A stretch of DNA of 64,000 nt, taken from assembly GCF_900589395.1 (NCBI RefSeq), contig NZ_UUIS01000060.1, forward strand, positions 59,145-123,144, in the 5' to 3' direction. The position numbers and the translations under genes are program-made. The stretch's first letter is position 1. Each line of letters starts with the position of its first letter. Below the pieces are notes generated by a model. That model saw only the letters and a program-made list of their open reading frames with translations, ran no database searches and was not told the origin of the DNA. This DNA is from Pseudomonas viridiflava. GTDB lineage: Bacteria; Pseudomonadota; Gammaproteobacteria; Pseudomonadales; Pseudomonadaceae. Below are positions 17,960 through 25,624 of the stretch, piece by piece.

Positions 17960-19399
17960 ATGCTGCGCAAACTGTCGTGGGTCATCGCTGTGTCATATGC
18001 CTGCAGCCCGCAAGCCTGGGCCTACGACGCCCCGCTCACCGCCAGCACCGGGCTGGTCAACATTTACCAGCAGGCCGTGGACAACAACGCCGACCTGGCC
18101 GCCGCCCGCGCCGATTACCAGGCACGCAGCGAAGGCGTGCCGCAGGCCCGTGCCGGACTGTTGCCCAACCTGTCGGCCAGCGCCGAGAACAGCAACATCC
18201 GCACCCGCATCGATCAACCCAAGATCACCGCCAGCCGCAGCGGCACGGTCTACCAGGCGACTCTGAGCCAGCCGCTGTTCCGTGCCGACCGCTGGTTCCA
18301 GCTGCAGGCCGCAGAGGCGGTGAACGAGCAGGCCGCCCTGGAGCTGTCGGCTACCGAGCAGAACCTGATCCTGCAATCGGCCCAGTTGTACTTCACGGTA
18401 CTGCGCGCCCAGGACAACCTGGCCGCCACCAAGGCCGAGGAGTCGGCGTTCAAGCGGCAACTGGACCAGGCCAACGAACGCTTCAATGTCGGCCTCTCGG
18501 ACAAGACCGACGTGCTCCAGGCCCAGGCCAGCCACGACACCTCGCGGGCCAACCGGCTGATCGCCCAACGCCAGGTCGAAGACGCGTTCCAGGCGCTGGT
18601 GACCCTGACCAATCGCCAGTACAGCGCCATCGAAGGCATGGTCCACAGCCTGCCGGTGCTGCCGCCCTCGCCCAACGATGCCAAGACCTGGGTCGATACG
18701 GCCGCCCAGCAGAACCTTGACCTGCAGGCCAGCAACCATGCCGTCGAAGCGGCACAACAGACCGTGCGCCAGCGCAAGGCCGGCCACGCACCGACCCTGG
18801 ACGCAGTGGCCACCTACCAGCGCGGCGACAACGACGCCCTGGGCTTTTCCAACCCCAACTACACCGGGCAGAACTACGGCGGTGACGTCGACCAGCGCAC
18901 CGTGGGCGTGCAGCTGAACATTCCGCTGTACAGCGGCGGGCTGACCAGCTCACAGGTGCGTGAGGCGTACGCACGCCTGACCCAGAGTGAACAGCGCCGC
19001 GAAAGCCTGCGCCGCCAGGTGGTGGAGAACACCCGCAACCTGCACCGGGCGGTCAATACCGACGTGGAGCAGGTACAGGCTCGCAAGCAGTCGATCATCT
19101 CCAACCAGAGCGCGCTGGAAGCCACGGAAATCGGCTACCAGGTCGGCACCCGCAACATCGTCGACGTGCTCGACGCCCAGCGCCAGCTGTACGCCTCGGT
19201 GCGCGACTACAACAACACCCGCTACGACTACATCCTTGACAGCCTGCGCCTGAAACAGGCCGCCGGCACCCTGAGCCCCGACGACCTGCAAGACCTGGCC
19301 CGCTACCTCAAGCGTGACTACAACCCGGACAAGGACTTCCTGCCCCCGGACCTGGCCGAAGCCGCCCGCAAGAACTTCGAACGCCCGGCCAGGCGCTGA
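17960..19399 (+). CDS. tolC: TolC-family outer membrane efflux protein
   Basis: Outer-membrane channel of type I secretion and tripartite efflux, 479 residues. The signal peptide (MLRKLSWVIAVSYACSPQAWA) ends near residue 21. Two similar halves follow, each with long alpha-helical hairpins (LVNIYQQAVDNNADLAAARA and, in the second half, NLDLQASNHAVEAAQQTVRQ), and each with the beta segment and glycine turn of the TolC fold (LSQPLFRADRW, LNIPLYSGG). GGAAGGAACACC precedes the ATG. It is divergent from thiC, and no membrane-fusion or pump gene is next to it, so it is probably the general-purpose TolC. Confidence 0.92.
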   Translation: MLRKLSWVIAVSYACSPQAWAYDAPLTASTGLVNIYQQAVDNNADLAAARADYQARSEGVPQARAGLLPNLSASAENSNIRTRIDQPKITASRSGTVYQATLSQPLFRADRWFQLQAAEAVNEQAALELSATEQNLILQSAQLYFTVLRAQDNLAATKAEESAFKRQLDQANERFNVGLSDKTDVLQAQASHDTSRANRLIAQRQVEDAFQALVTLTNRQYSAIEGMVHSLPVLPPSPNDAKTWVDTAAQQNLDLQASNHAVEAAQQTVRQRKAGHAPTLDAVATYQRGDNDALGFSNPNYTGQNYGGDVDQRTVGVQLNIPLYSGGLTSSQVREAYARLTQSEQRRESLRRQVVENTRNLHRAVNTDVEQVQARKQSIISNQSALEATEIGYQVGTRNIVDVLDAQRQLYASVRDYNNTRYDYILDSLRLKQAAGTLSPDDLQDLARYLKRDYNPDKDFLPPDLAEAARKNFERPARR

Positions 19400-19424
19400 C
19401 CGGCAACGCCGCGCTGCATTCGGG

Positions 19425-19599
19425 GTAGGAGCGCGCTTGCCCGCGACCGGCTGCGTCAGCAGTCGTAAATTTGCAGCGTTTCGTAGATTTGTCAGCCGTA
19501 AATCTGCAGCGTTTCGGAGACTTATCAGCCGTAAATATAGGGTGTTTCGGCGATTTTACGAGCGCTACGCACTCGGTCGCGGGCAGAGCGCGCTCCTAC
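19425..19599. repeat. Palindromic REP/BIME-like element with three 33-bp sub-repeats
   Basis: Between the convergent tolC and waaA. GTAGGAGCGCGCTTGCCCGC opens it and the inverse closes it. The interior has three head-to-tail units of exactly 33 bp (CAGTCGTAAATTTGCAGCG..., CAGCCGTAAATCTGCAGCG..., CAGCCGTAAATATAGGGTG...), the clearest view of the sub-repeat in the window. The ends can form a long stem on either strand, so it could stop transcription from both genes. Confidence 0.9.
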
Positions 19600-19640
19600 C
19601 ACGGTGATGTGACCCTGAATTTCGGGTCTGGCACCAGACG

Positions 19641-19686
19641 GTGGGAGGCAGCTTGCTGGCCTCATCGCCGGCACGCCGCCTCCCAC
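19641..19686. repeat. Short REP-like inverted repeat
   Basis: GTGGGAGGC at 19641 pairs with GCCTCCCAC ending at 19685, with an imperfect inner stem (GCTTGCTGGC / GCCGGCACGC). It is the ordinary GTGGGAGG-type Pseudomonas REP, a different family from the GTAGGAGCGCGC element 40 bp to its left, and ends about 20 bp from the waaA stop. Confidence 0.7.
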
Positions 19687-19706
19687 AGGAATTTCAGGTC
19701 TTGGTG

Positions 19707-20978
19707 TTAGATCAGCCGGGCGATCAGCCCCAGCAATCGCTGCAAGGCGCCCTGGTTGGCCTTCATGACCTGCAGCCCGGCGTCGGCCATTGTGCGGGCC
19801 TGCCCGGGCGCGTTGAACAGGCCTTGCACCGCTGTCGCCAACGCCGGCGCGTCGTTGACTTCGAGCAAGGCGCCAGCGCTGCGCAGCATGGCGGCGATTT
19901 CCAGGAAGTTGAACAAATGCGGCCCGCTCAGCACCGGCCTGGCCAGGGCTGCCGGTTCCAGCAGGTTATGCCCGCCATTGGCCACCAGGCTGCCGCCGAC
20001 AAAGGCACAGTCAGCCAGGGCGTAGAGAAACAGCAGCTCGCCCATGGTGTCGCCCAGCAGCACCGAAGTGGCCGGCACGACCGCCTCGCCCGTCGAACGG
20101 CGCACCGTGTCAAAACCTTGCTGCACGCACAGCTCATGCACGCTGGCAAAGCGTTCCGGATGGCGCGGCACCAGGATCAGCAAGGCTTCGGGATGGCTGG
20201 CCAGCACCTGGCGATGCGCCGCCAGAATAGGTTCATCTTCACCGGCATGGGTGCTGGCCGCGATCCACACGGGACGGTCAACGGCCTGCCATTGCGCACG
20301 AAGGCTGGCCGCCTGCACCAACAGTTGCGGGTCGATGCTCAGGTCGAACTTGATCGAGCCGGTCACCGTCACGCACTCAGGCCGGGCACCCAGTACGCGA
20401 AAGCGCTCGGCCTCGGTTTCAGTCTGCACGGCAAAGCCGTTCATTTCGGCCAGCATTGGCCGGGTCAGGCCGGCAAAGCGTCCATAACCGCGTGCCGAGC
20501 GCTCGGACAATCGGGCATTGGCCAGCACCACCGGGATACCGCGACGGGCACACTGGTGGAGATGGTTGGGCCACAGCTCGGTTTCCATGATGATGCCCAG
20601 CCGCGGCCGCACATGATCGAGGAACCGCCGCGCCGCCCAGGGCAGGTCGTACGGCAGGTAGCAATGCTGGACGCGTGGCTCGTCGGCGAACAGCGCGCGG
20701 ATGCGCTCGGAGCCGGTCGGGGTCATGCAAGTGAGGGTGACGGGCAGGTCCGGGTAGGCCTTGAGCAAGGCGCGCACCATGGGCGCGGCGGCAATGCTCT
20801 CGCCCACCGACACCGCATGCACCCACAGCCCACCGCGCTGCATGGCCGGCAGGCCGAAGCCAAAGCGCTCCTTGATGCGTTGACGATAAGCCGGTGCCTT
20901 GCGCGCACGCAGCCACAGGCGCAGCGCGACCAGCGGCAGGCCCAGATGAAAAAGCAGGGTATAGAGCGTTCTGTTCAT
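19707..20978 (-). CDS. waaA: 3-deoxy-D-manno-octulosonic acid (Kdo) transferase WaaA
   Basis: Adds Kdo from CMP-Kdo to lipid IVA at the inner membrane, the first step of core LPS. ATG at 20978 gives 423 residues. A membrane-anchor helix is at residues 5-22 (LYTLLFHLGLPLVALRLWL), and the GT-30 domain follows, with catalytic Glu60 in HAVSVGES. The GIIMETELWPN and VLANARLSERSARGY segments and the C-terminal LVANGGHNLLEPAALARPV donor site are typical. It is transcribed away from LysR and is convergent with tolC. Confidence 0.94.
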   Translation of the reverse strand: MNRTLYTLLFHLGLPLVALRLWLRARKAPAYRQRIKERFGFGLPAMQRGGLWVHAVSVGESIAAAPMVRALLKAYPDLPVTLTCMTPTGSERIRALFADEPRVQHCYLPYDLPWAARRFLDHVRPRLGIIMETELWPNHLHQCARRGIPVVLANARLSERSARGYGRFAGLTRPMLAEMNGFAVQTETEAERFRVLGARPECVTVTGSIKFDLSIDPQLLVQAASLRAQWQAVDRPVWIAASTHAGEDEPILAAHRQVLASHPEALLILVPRHPERFASVHELCVQQGFDTVRRSTGEAVVPATSVLLGDTMGELLFLYALADCAFVGGSLVANGGHNLLEPAALARPVLSGPHLFNFLEIAAMLRSAGALLEVNDAPALATAVQGLFNAPGQARTMADAGLQVMKANQGALQRLLGLIARLI

Positions 20979-21015
20979 GGGGGCGAAGTCTACAAGGATC
21001 TGCGCTGCGCTGCGC

Positions 21016-21906
21016 CTACCCGATGGCTTGCAGATGCACGGCAAAGCGTTCGGCCAGCCATTGCGCAGCCGGGCCCAGCGGTTCGTCGCGGCGCCAGGCC
21101 AGTTCGGTCACCAGCGCCGGAGGTCGCCATTCGCTGGCCAGTTCGACCATCTGCGCCTGATAGGTCGGGTACTGCACCACATGACGCGGCAGCCAGGCCC
21201 AGCCCAGGCCGCGCATCAGCAGCTCGGCCATGGCGTAGAAACTGTCGGCGCGCCAGACCAGCGGGCTGATCGCCTCGCCGCCGGGGTAATCGCTTTGCTG
21301 TGGCGTGATCAGCAACTGGCGATGACAAGCCAGTTGCTGGCGGGTCACCTGCCGCTCGCGGGCCAGCGGATGATCGACCGCACACACGGTGACCATCTCG
21401 ACACTGCCCAGGGTACGGCGCTCCAACGAGGCCGGAATGTGCTCATGGTGAAAGAACAGGCCCAGGTCGGCACGGTGCTCCACCAGTTTGCGCGCGACGT
21501 CGCCCTGGGCATTGCTGGCCAGTTGCACCTGCAGGTACGGAAAGCGGCTGGCCAGCTCCTTGAGGCTGTCGATCACCGGCTGATAGGGCATGGCTTCGTC
21601 CTGGGCAATGCGCAACAGCGCCTCTTGCCCGCGCATCAGTGCCAGTGCCCGGCCATCCAGGCGCTCGCATTGGCGCAGCAGCTCGCGGGCATCGGCCAGC
21701 AACGCCTCGCCGTTGTCGGTCAGGCGCGGCTGGCGCCCGCTGCTGCGTTCGAACAGGGTCACACCCAGGTCCGCTTCCAGCAAGGCGATGGCAGTGCTGA
21801 TGGCCGACTGCGCCTTGCGCTGCTCGCGGGCCACGGCCGAGAACGAACGCAGTTCGGCCACGCGCAGAAAGGTACGCAGTTGTTCCAGATTCCACTGCTC
21901 AGCCAT
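21016..21906 (-). CDS. LysR-family transcriptional regulator
   Basis: A 296-residue LysR regulator. ATG at 21906 (MAEQWNLEQLRTFLRVAELR) gives the standard opening; the frame is open further upstream but would invade the promoter region. The winged helix lies in residues 1-65 (SFSAVAREQRKAQSAISTAIA), and the C-terminal effector-binding domain follows. It is divergent from the EmrE-type pump gene with 85 bp between, which suggests, but does not prove, that it controls the pump or the oxidoreductases after it. Confidence 0.9.
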   Translation of the reverse strand: MAEQWNLEQLRTFLRVAELRSFSAVAREQRKAQSAISTAIALLEADLGVTLFERSSGRQPRLTDNGEALLADARELLRQCERLDGRALALMRGQEALLRIAQDEAMPYQPVIDSLKELASRFPYLQVQLASNAQGDVARKLVEHRADLGLFFHHEHIPASLERRTLGSVEMVTVCAVDHPLARERQVTRQQLACHRQLLITPQQSDYPGGEAISPLVWRADSFYAMAELLMRGLGWAWLPRHVVQYPTYQAQMVELASEWRPPALVTELAWRRDEPLGPAAQWLAERFAVHLQAIG

Positions 21907-21991
21907 CAACCTATCTCCCCAGTAGATGGCTAATGACTTTACCGCATCTGAGCCTGGCCTAGAATGGCGCCATTGAACAAGGAGTCTGCCC

Positions 21992-22324
21992 ATGAATGCC
22001 TATTACCTGCTGGCCATCGCCATCTGCGCCGAAGTCATCGCCACCACCTCGATGAAAGCCGTCAAGGGCCTGAGCACACCGTTGCCGTTGCTGCTGGTGA
22101 TCGGCGGCTATGCCATTGCGTTCTGGATGCTGATCATCGTGGTGCGCACTATTCCGGTGGGCGTGACCTATGCGGTTTGGTCCGGCATGGGCATCGTGCT
22201 GGTGAGCATCGCCGCGCTGTTCATCTACGGGCAGAAGCTGGACCTGCCGGCCATCCTCGGCATGGGCCTGATTGTGCTGGGCGTGGTGGTCATCCAGTTG
22301 TTCTCGAAAACCGCAGGGCATTGA
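21992..22324 (+). CDS. emrE: EmrE-type small multidrug resistance transporter
   Basis: A 110-residue inner-membrane proton/drug antiporter that works as an antiparallel dimer. Four membrane helices are visible. The essential Glu14 is in place in AICAEVIATTSMK, and YAVWSGMGIVLVS is the third-helix dimer motif of the EmrE (drug) rather than SugE group. AAGGAG lies just upstream of the ATG. It opens a plus-strand unit with a FAD oxidoreductase (42 bp away) and an aldo/keto reductase. P. aeruginosa has the same EmrE, FAD and AKR order, from memory. Confidence 0.92.
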   Translation: MNAYYLLAIAICAEVIATTSMKAVKGLSTPLPLLLVIGGYAIAFWMLIIVVRTIPVGVTYAVWSGMGIVLVSIAALFIYGQKLDLPAILGMGLIVLGVVVIQLFSKTAGH

Positions 22325-22366
22325 TTGCCTTTATACTGGCCGGCACCGATTACCTGAGAGGTGCCC

Positions 22367-23542
22367 ATGCCATCTGTTCTTTCCACCGACGTCCTGATCG
22401 TGGGCGGGGGTGTTGCCGGTCTCTGGCTCAATGCCCGCCTGCGCCGCCAGGGCTTCTCCACCGTGCTGGTGGAAAGCGGTCACCTGGGCGGCGGGCAAAG
22501 CCTCAAATCGCAGGGCATCATCCATGGCGGCGCCAAGTACGCATTGCATGGCGCACTCAGCGGCGCCTCCGAAGCCATTGCCGACATGCCGCGCCGCTGG
22601 CGTGAGGCGCTGGACGGCCAGGGTGAGATCGACCTGGCCGGCGTACGCTTGCTGTCCGAGGCGCACTACCTGTGGTCACCTGGCACCCTGGCCGGCAACC
22701 TCACCAGCTTTTTCGCCAGCAAGGCCGTGCGTGGCCGGGTCGACCAGGTCAAGGGCGATGACCTGCCACCGGCTTTGCAGCACCCGAAGTTCAAGGGCAA
22801 GGTCTATCGCCTGGCCGAGCTGGTCGTGGACGTTCCGAGCCTGATCGAGCGCCTGGCACACCTGGCCGGCGACAGCCTGCTGGCCGGCCAGCACATCGAA
22901 CCGCTGCACGTCGATGGCCAGTTGATCGGCCTGCGCGTCGACGGCCGCGACATTCATGCCCGGCGCATCGTGCTCAGTGCCGGCGCCGGCACCGCCTCCT
23001 TGCTTGAGGCATTGGGCATCCGCCAGCCGGCCATGCAGCGCCGGCCACTGCACATGGTGCTGGTCAAGGGCCCGACCCTCAAGCCGCTGTACGCCCACTG
23101 CCTGGGCGGCGGTCCCAAGCCACGCATCACCGTCACCACCCACCCGGCCGCCGATGGCCAGCACGTCTGGTACCTGGGCGGCGACATTGCCGAGGCCGAG
23201 GGCGTGGCCCGCGAGCCCGCGGCGCAGATCGCCACGGCCCGCGACGAGTTGCACAAGTTGCTGCCCTGGATTGATCTCGACCAAGCGCAATGGGCCACCC
23301 TGCGGGTCGACCGCGCCGAGCCCGAGCAGTCCGGCCTGGTCCGCCCCGACAACGCCTTTGTCGATGCCCAGGGGCGCCTGCTGGTGGGCTGGCCGACCAA
23401 GCTGGCGCTGGCCCCGGACTTTGCCGACCGTGTATTGGCAGCACTGGACAAGGACGGCATCAAACCGAGCGCTCAACCACCGCTGGGCGAGCTGCCCAGG
23501 CCGCCAATGGCCACGCCGGTCTGGGACCAGTTGCTGCCATGA
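22367..23542 (+). CDS. FAD-dependent oxidoreductase (DAO type)
   Basis: A 391-residue flavoprotein. The ATG at 22367 has GAGAGG upstream and is preferred to the GTG six bases earlier. The dinucleotide site is at the start: VLIVGGGVAGLWLNARL with the GxGxxG pattern, then VLVESGHLGGGQS. The middle has the D-amino-acid-oxidase-like SLKSQGIIHGGAKYAL. RIVLSAGAGTASLLEALG is the second FAD loop. The substrate is unknown. It overlaps the aldo/keto reductase by 4 bp, so the two oxidoreductases are coupled. Confidence 0.88.
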   Translation: MPSVLSTDVLIVGGGVAGLWLNARLRRQGFSTVLVESGHLGGGQSLKSQGIIHGGAKYALHGALSGASEAIADMPRRWREALDGQGEIDLAGVRLLSEAHYLWSPGTLAGNLTSFFASKAVRGRVDQVKGDDLPPALQHPKFKGKVYRLAELVVDVPSLIERLAHLAGDSLLAGQHIEPLHVDGQLIGLRVDGRDIHARRIVLSAGAGTASLLEALGIRQPAMQRRPLHMVLVKGPTLKPLYAHCLGGGPKPRITVTTHPAADGQHVWYLGGDIAEAEGVAREPAAQIATARDELHKLLPWIDLDQAQWATLRVDRAEPEQSGLVRPDNAFVDAQGRLLVGWPTKLALAPDFADRVLAALDKDGIKPSAQPPLGELPRPPMATPVWDQLLP

Positions 23543-24354
23543 GCCTGCCGACCCTGCACGACCTGCACCGCCCGCTGGGCAGCACCGGCCTGAGCGTATC
23601 GCCGCTGGGCCTGGGCACCGTCAAGCTCGGCCGCGACCAAGGGGTCAAGTACCCCAACGGTTTTCGCATACCCGACGACCGGCAGGCCGCCAGCCTGTTG
23701 CGCCAGGCCCGCGAACTGGGCATCAACCTGCTCGACACCGCGCCGGCCTACGGCATCAGCGAAGAGCGCCTCGGCCCGCTGCTGCGCGGCCAGCGCCAGG
23801 ACTGGGTGATCGTCAGCAAGGTCGGCGAGGAATTCGACAATGGCCTGTCGCACCACGATTTCAGCGCCACGCACACCCGGGCCTCCATCGAACGCAGCCT
23901 GAAACGTCTGGAAACCGATTTTATCGACATGGTGCTGGTGCATTCCGACGGCAACGACCTGACAATCCTGACCGACACCGCGGTGTACCAGACCCTGGCC
24001 GAGCTCAAGCGTGAAGGCAAGATTCGCAGTTATGGCTTTTCCGGCAAGACGGTCGAAGGCGGGCTGCTGGCTTTGCAGCAGGGCGATTGCGCCATGGTCA
24101 CCTACAACCTCAATGAACAAGGCGAAAAACCGGTTCTGGACTACGCTGCGGCGCATGGCAAAGCGATTCTGGTGAAAAAGGCGCTGGCCAGCGGTCATAT
24201 CTGTCTGGAACCGGGTGTCGACCCGGTACGGGCCAGCTTCGGCTTGCTGTTCGGGCATCCGGGCGTGGCAAGTGCCATCGTCGGCACCATCAACCCCGTG
24301 CACCTGGCGCATAACGTGGCCTGTGCCGCAGCCGTGATTCGCCGTCAAGCCTGA
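23539..24354 (+). CDS. Aldo/keto reductase
   Basis: A 271-residue NADPH-dependent reductase with a TIM barrel. The family motifs are INLLDTAPAYGISEERLG (Asp and Tyr of the catalytic tetrad), VIVSKVGEEF (Lys) and IDMVLVHSDG (the usual His). The C-terminal part has the GVASAIVGTINPVHLAHN cofactor loop. ATG at 23539 overlaps the stop of the FAD oxidoreductase gene (ATGA). Substrate unknown; the pairing with a flavoprotein hints at a shared pathway, but none is identifiable. Confidence 0.88.
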   Translation: MSLPTLHDLHRPLGSTGLSVSPLGLGTVKLGRDQGVKYPNGFRIPDDRQAASLLRQARELGINLLDTAPAYGISEERLGPLLRGQRQDWVIVSKVGEEFDNGLSHHDFSATHTRASIERSLKRLETDFIDMVLVHSDGNDLTILTDTAVYQTLAELKREGKIRSYGFSGKTVEGGLLALQQGDCAMVTYNLNEQGEKPVLDYAAAHGKAILVKKALASGHICLEPGVDPVRASFGLLFGHPGVASAIVGTINPVHLAHNVACAAAVIRRQA

Positions 24355-24390
24355 CGTCGGCGGCCGACCCCAACGCAAGGAGGAGCCGAT

Positions 24391-25353
24391 ATGCCGCGTA
24401 CCCTGATCCGTAGCAACCCCAGCAACTTCAAGACCCTTTCATTGCTGGTCGAGGCCACGCCAGAGGGCCTCGGTTATGAAAGCATCGGTATGCCGCTCAA
24501 CTTTGCCCAGACCCTGCAGCGTCGGCGCAAGATCGAAGTGCCAGACACTGAGCGCTTCACTGTCGAGCTGGCCAACCTGGGAGTGTCGATCCGCCTGACC
24601 CTCAGTTGGCAGAACCGCGACTACTGGGTTTTGGTGCGTCAGCGGCGCAAGGACCGTGGCGATGTGGTGCTCAAGCTGATCTCAGGCTATGTGCCGGCCC
24701 ATGAACTGGCCCTGCCGCTGCACACGGCCATCCAGGAAGTGGCCGAAGAATGCTTGATCGAAACCCCGCAAGGCTGGCTCAGCGGGCGCTACAAGGACAC
24801 CTGGCTGCCGGCGCCCTACGCCGCCGCCCTGCATTACCGCGAGGCCATGCCGTTTCGCCTCAGCCCCCTGTCGGGCGCGGCGCTGCCGGTACGCTGTGGC
24901 AGCCAGGCCCTGCTTGAACGCCCACGGGCCTACGTGCACCTGCCGACCGCCTCGCTGCAACTGATCTACGACATGCGCCTGGAAATCCCGCGCGAGGCCC
25001 GGCCGGTGAGCCTGTTTCATGTCGACGAGAGCCTGGAAGACCAGCACCTGGTGGCCCGCCTGAACCGCAGCAAGCCCGACTTGTACCTGATGCCACTGGA
25101 AAACGGCAATCCGTTGCCCGAGCTGTACACCCTCAAGCGCGACCGGCTGACGCCGGTGGGTACACGCGGCCTGTACCTGGCCGAGAGCTTCGCCCGCCAG
25201 GACGGCTGGGTGGTCAGTGAAGAGCGCATCCGCTGGAAAGACTGGCTGCGCCAGCAAGGCCTGACGCCACCGCCGAAGAACACCGGCCTGACGCGCCTGA
25301 CCGGCAAAGCCCGGGAACTGCTGCAACGGGCACGTTCCAGGCTGGCGAAGTGA
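24391..25353 (+). CDS. Uncharacterised Nudix-like protein
   Basis: A 320-residue cytoplasmic protein, no signal or membrane segments, 36 bp after the aldo/keto reductase. I see a Nudix-like strand and helix: WVLVRQRRKDRGDVV, then SGYVPAHELALPLHTAIQEV and AEECLIE. Gly99, Glu105 and then Gln115-Glu116, Glu119-Glu120 follow the shape of the Nudix box, but the Glu105-to-helix spacing is 9 rather than 7 and the box Arg is Gln. So it is probably a diverged member of the fold. The C-terminal half is unrelated to anything I know. Substrate not guessable. Confidence 0.6.
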   Translation: MPRTLIRSNPSNFKTLSLLVEATPEGLGYESIGMPLNFAQTLQRRRKIEVPDTERFTVELANLGVSIRLTLSWQNRDYWVLVRQRRKDRGDVVLKLISGYVPAHELALPLHTAIQEVAEECLIETPQGWLSGRYKDTWLPAPYAAALHYREAMPFRLSPLSGAALPVRCGSQALLERPRAYVHLPTASLQLIYDMRLEIPREARPVSLFHVDESLEDQHLVARLNRSKPDLYLMPLENGNPLPELYTLKRDRLTPVGTRGLYLAESFARQDGWVVSEERIRWKDWLRQQGLTPPPKNTGLTRLTGKARELLQRARSRLAK

Positions 25354-25424
25354 CCTTCGCGCTGGTCGCTCTCATCAAACACAAAATAACTTATCGATTT
25401 TATTGGCTATTAAATTCACCGTTT

Positions 25425-25534
25425 GTAGGAGCGCGCTTGCCCGCGACCGAGTGCGCTAGCGCTCGTAAAATTGCGGCGTTTCCGAGATTTCTGCGAGCGC
25501 TACGCACTCGGTCGCGGGCAGAGCGCGCTCCTAC
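25425..25534. repeat. Palindromic REP/BIME-like element, one sub-repeat
   Basis: Simplest form of the family, between two convergent genes: GTAGGAGCGCGCTTGCCCGC, GACCGAGTGCGCTAGCGCTC, one 33-bp unit (CGTAAAATTGCGGCGTTTCC...), then the inverse right end. The arms pair over more than 20 bases. Confidence 0.88.
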
Positions 25535-25577
25535 ACCGGGTCCATGTTTGCTGCGCGACAGCATGCCGCCTTGGCGC

Positions 25578-25616
25578 TGTGTCATTGACACAGGGTGGGC
25601 TCCCAAGGAGGTGATC
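25578..25616. other. 17-bp palindrome and a perfect Shine-Dalgarno string downstream of hldE
   Basis: CTGTGTCA and TGACACAG pair around a single T at 25578-25594, and the flanking CCTTGG/CCAAGG could form an outer stem. Immediately after, AAGGAGGTGATC (25605-25616) is fully complementary to the 3' tail of 16S rRNA, yet no start codon lies at a usable distance on the plus strand. The hldE stop is 9 bp to the right. See findings. Confidence 0.4.
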
Positions 25617-25624
25617 AAGGTCAC

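Noticed and set aside
19314..19607. 97-residue ORF with repeated RRFVSRKSAAF-type segments
   Set aside because: The peptide repeats are just the 33-bp DNA repeats read in frame (33 is divisible by 3).
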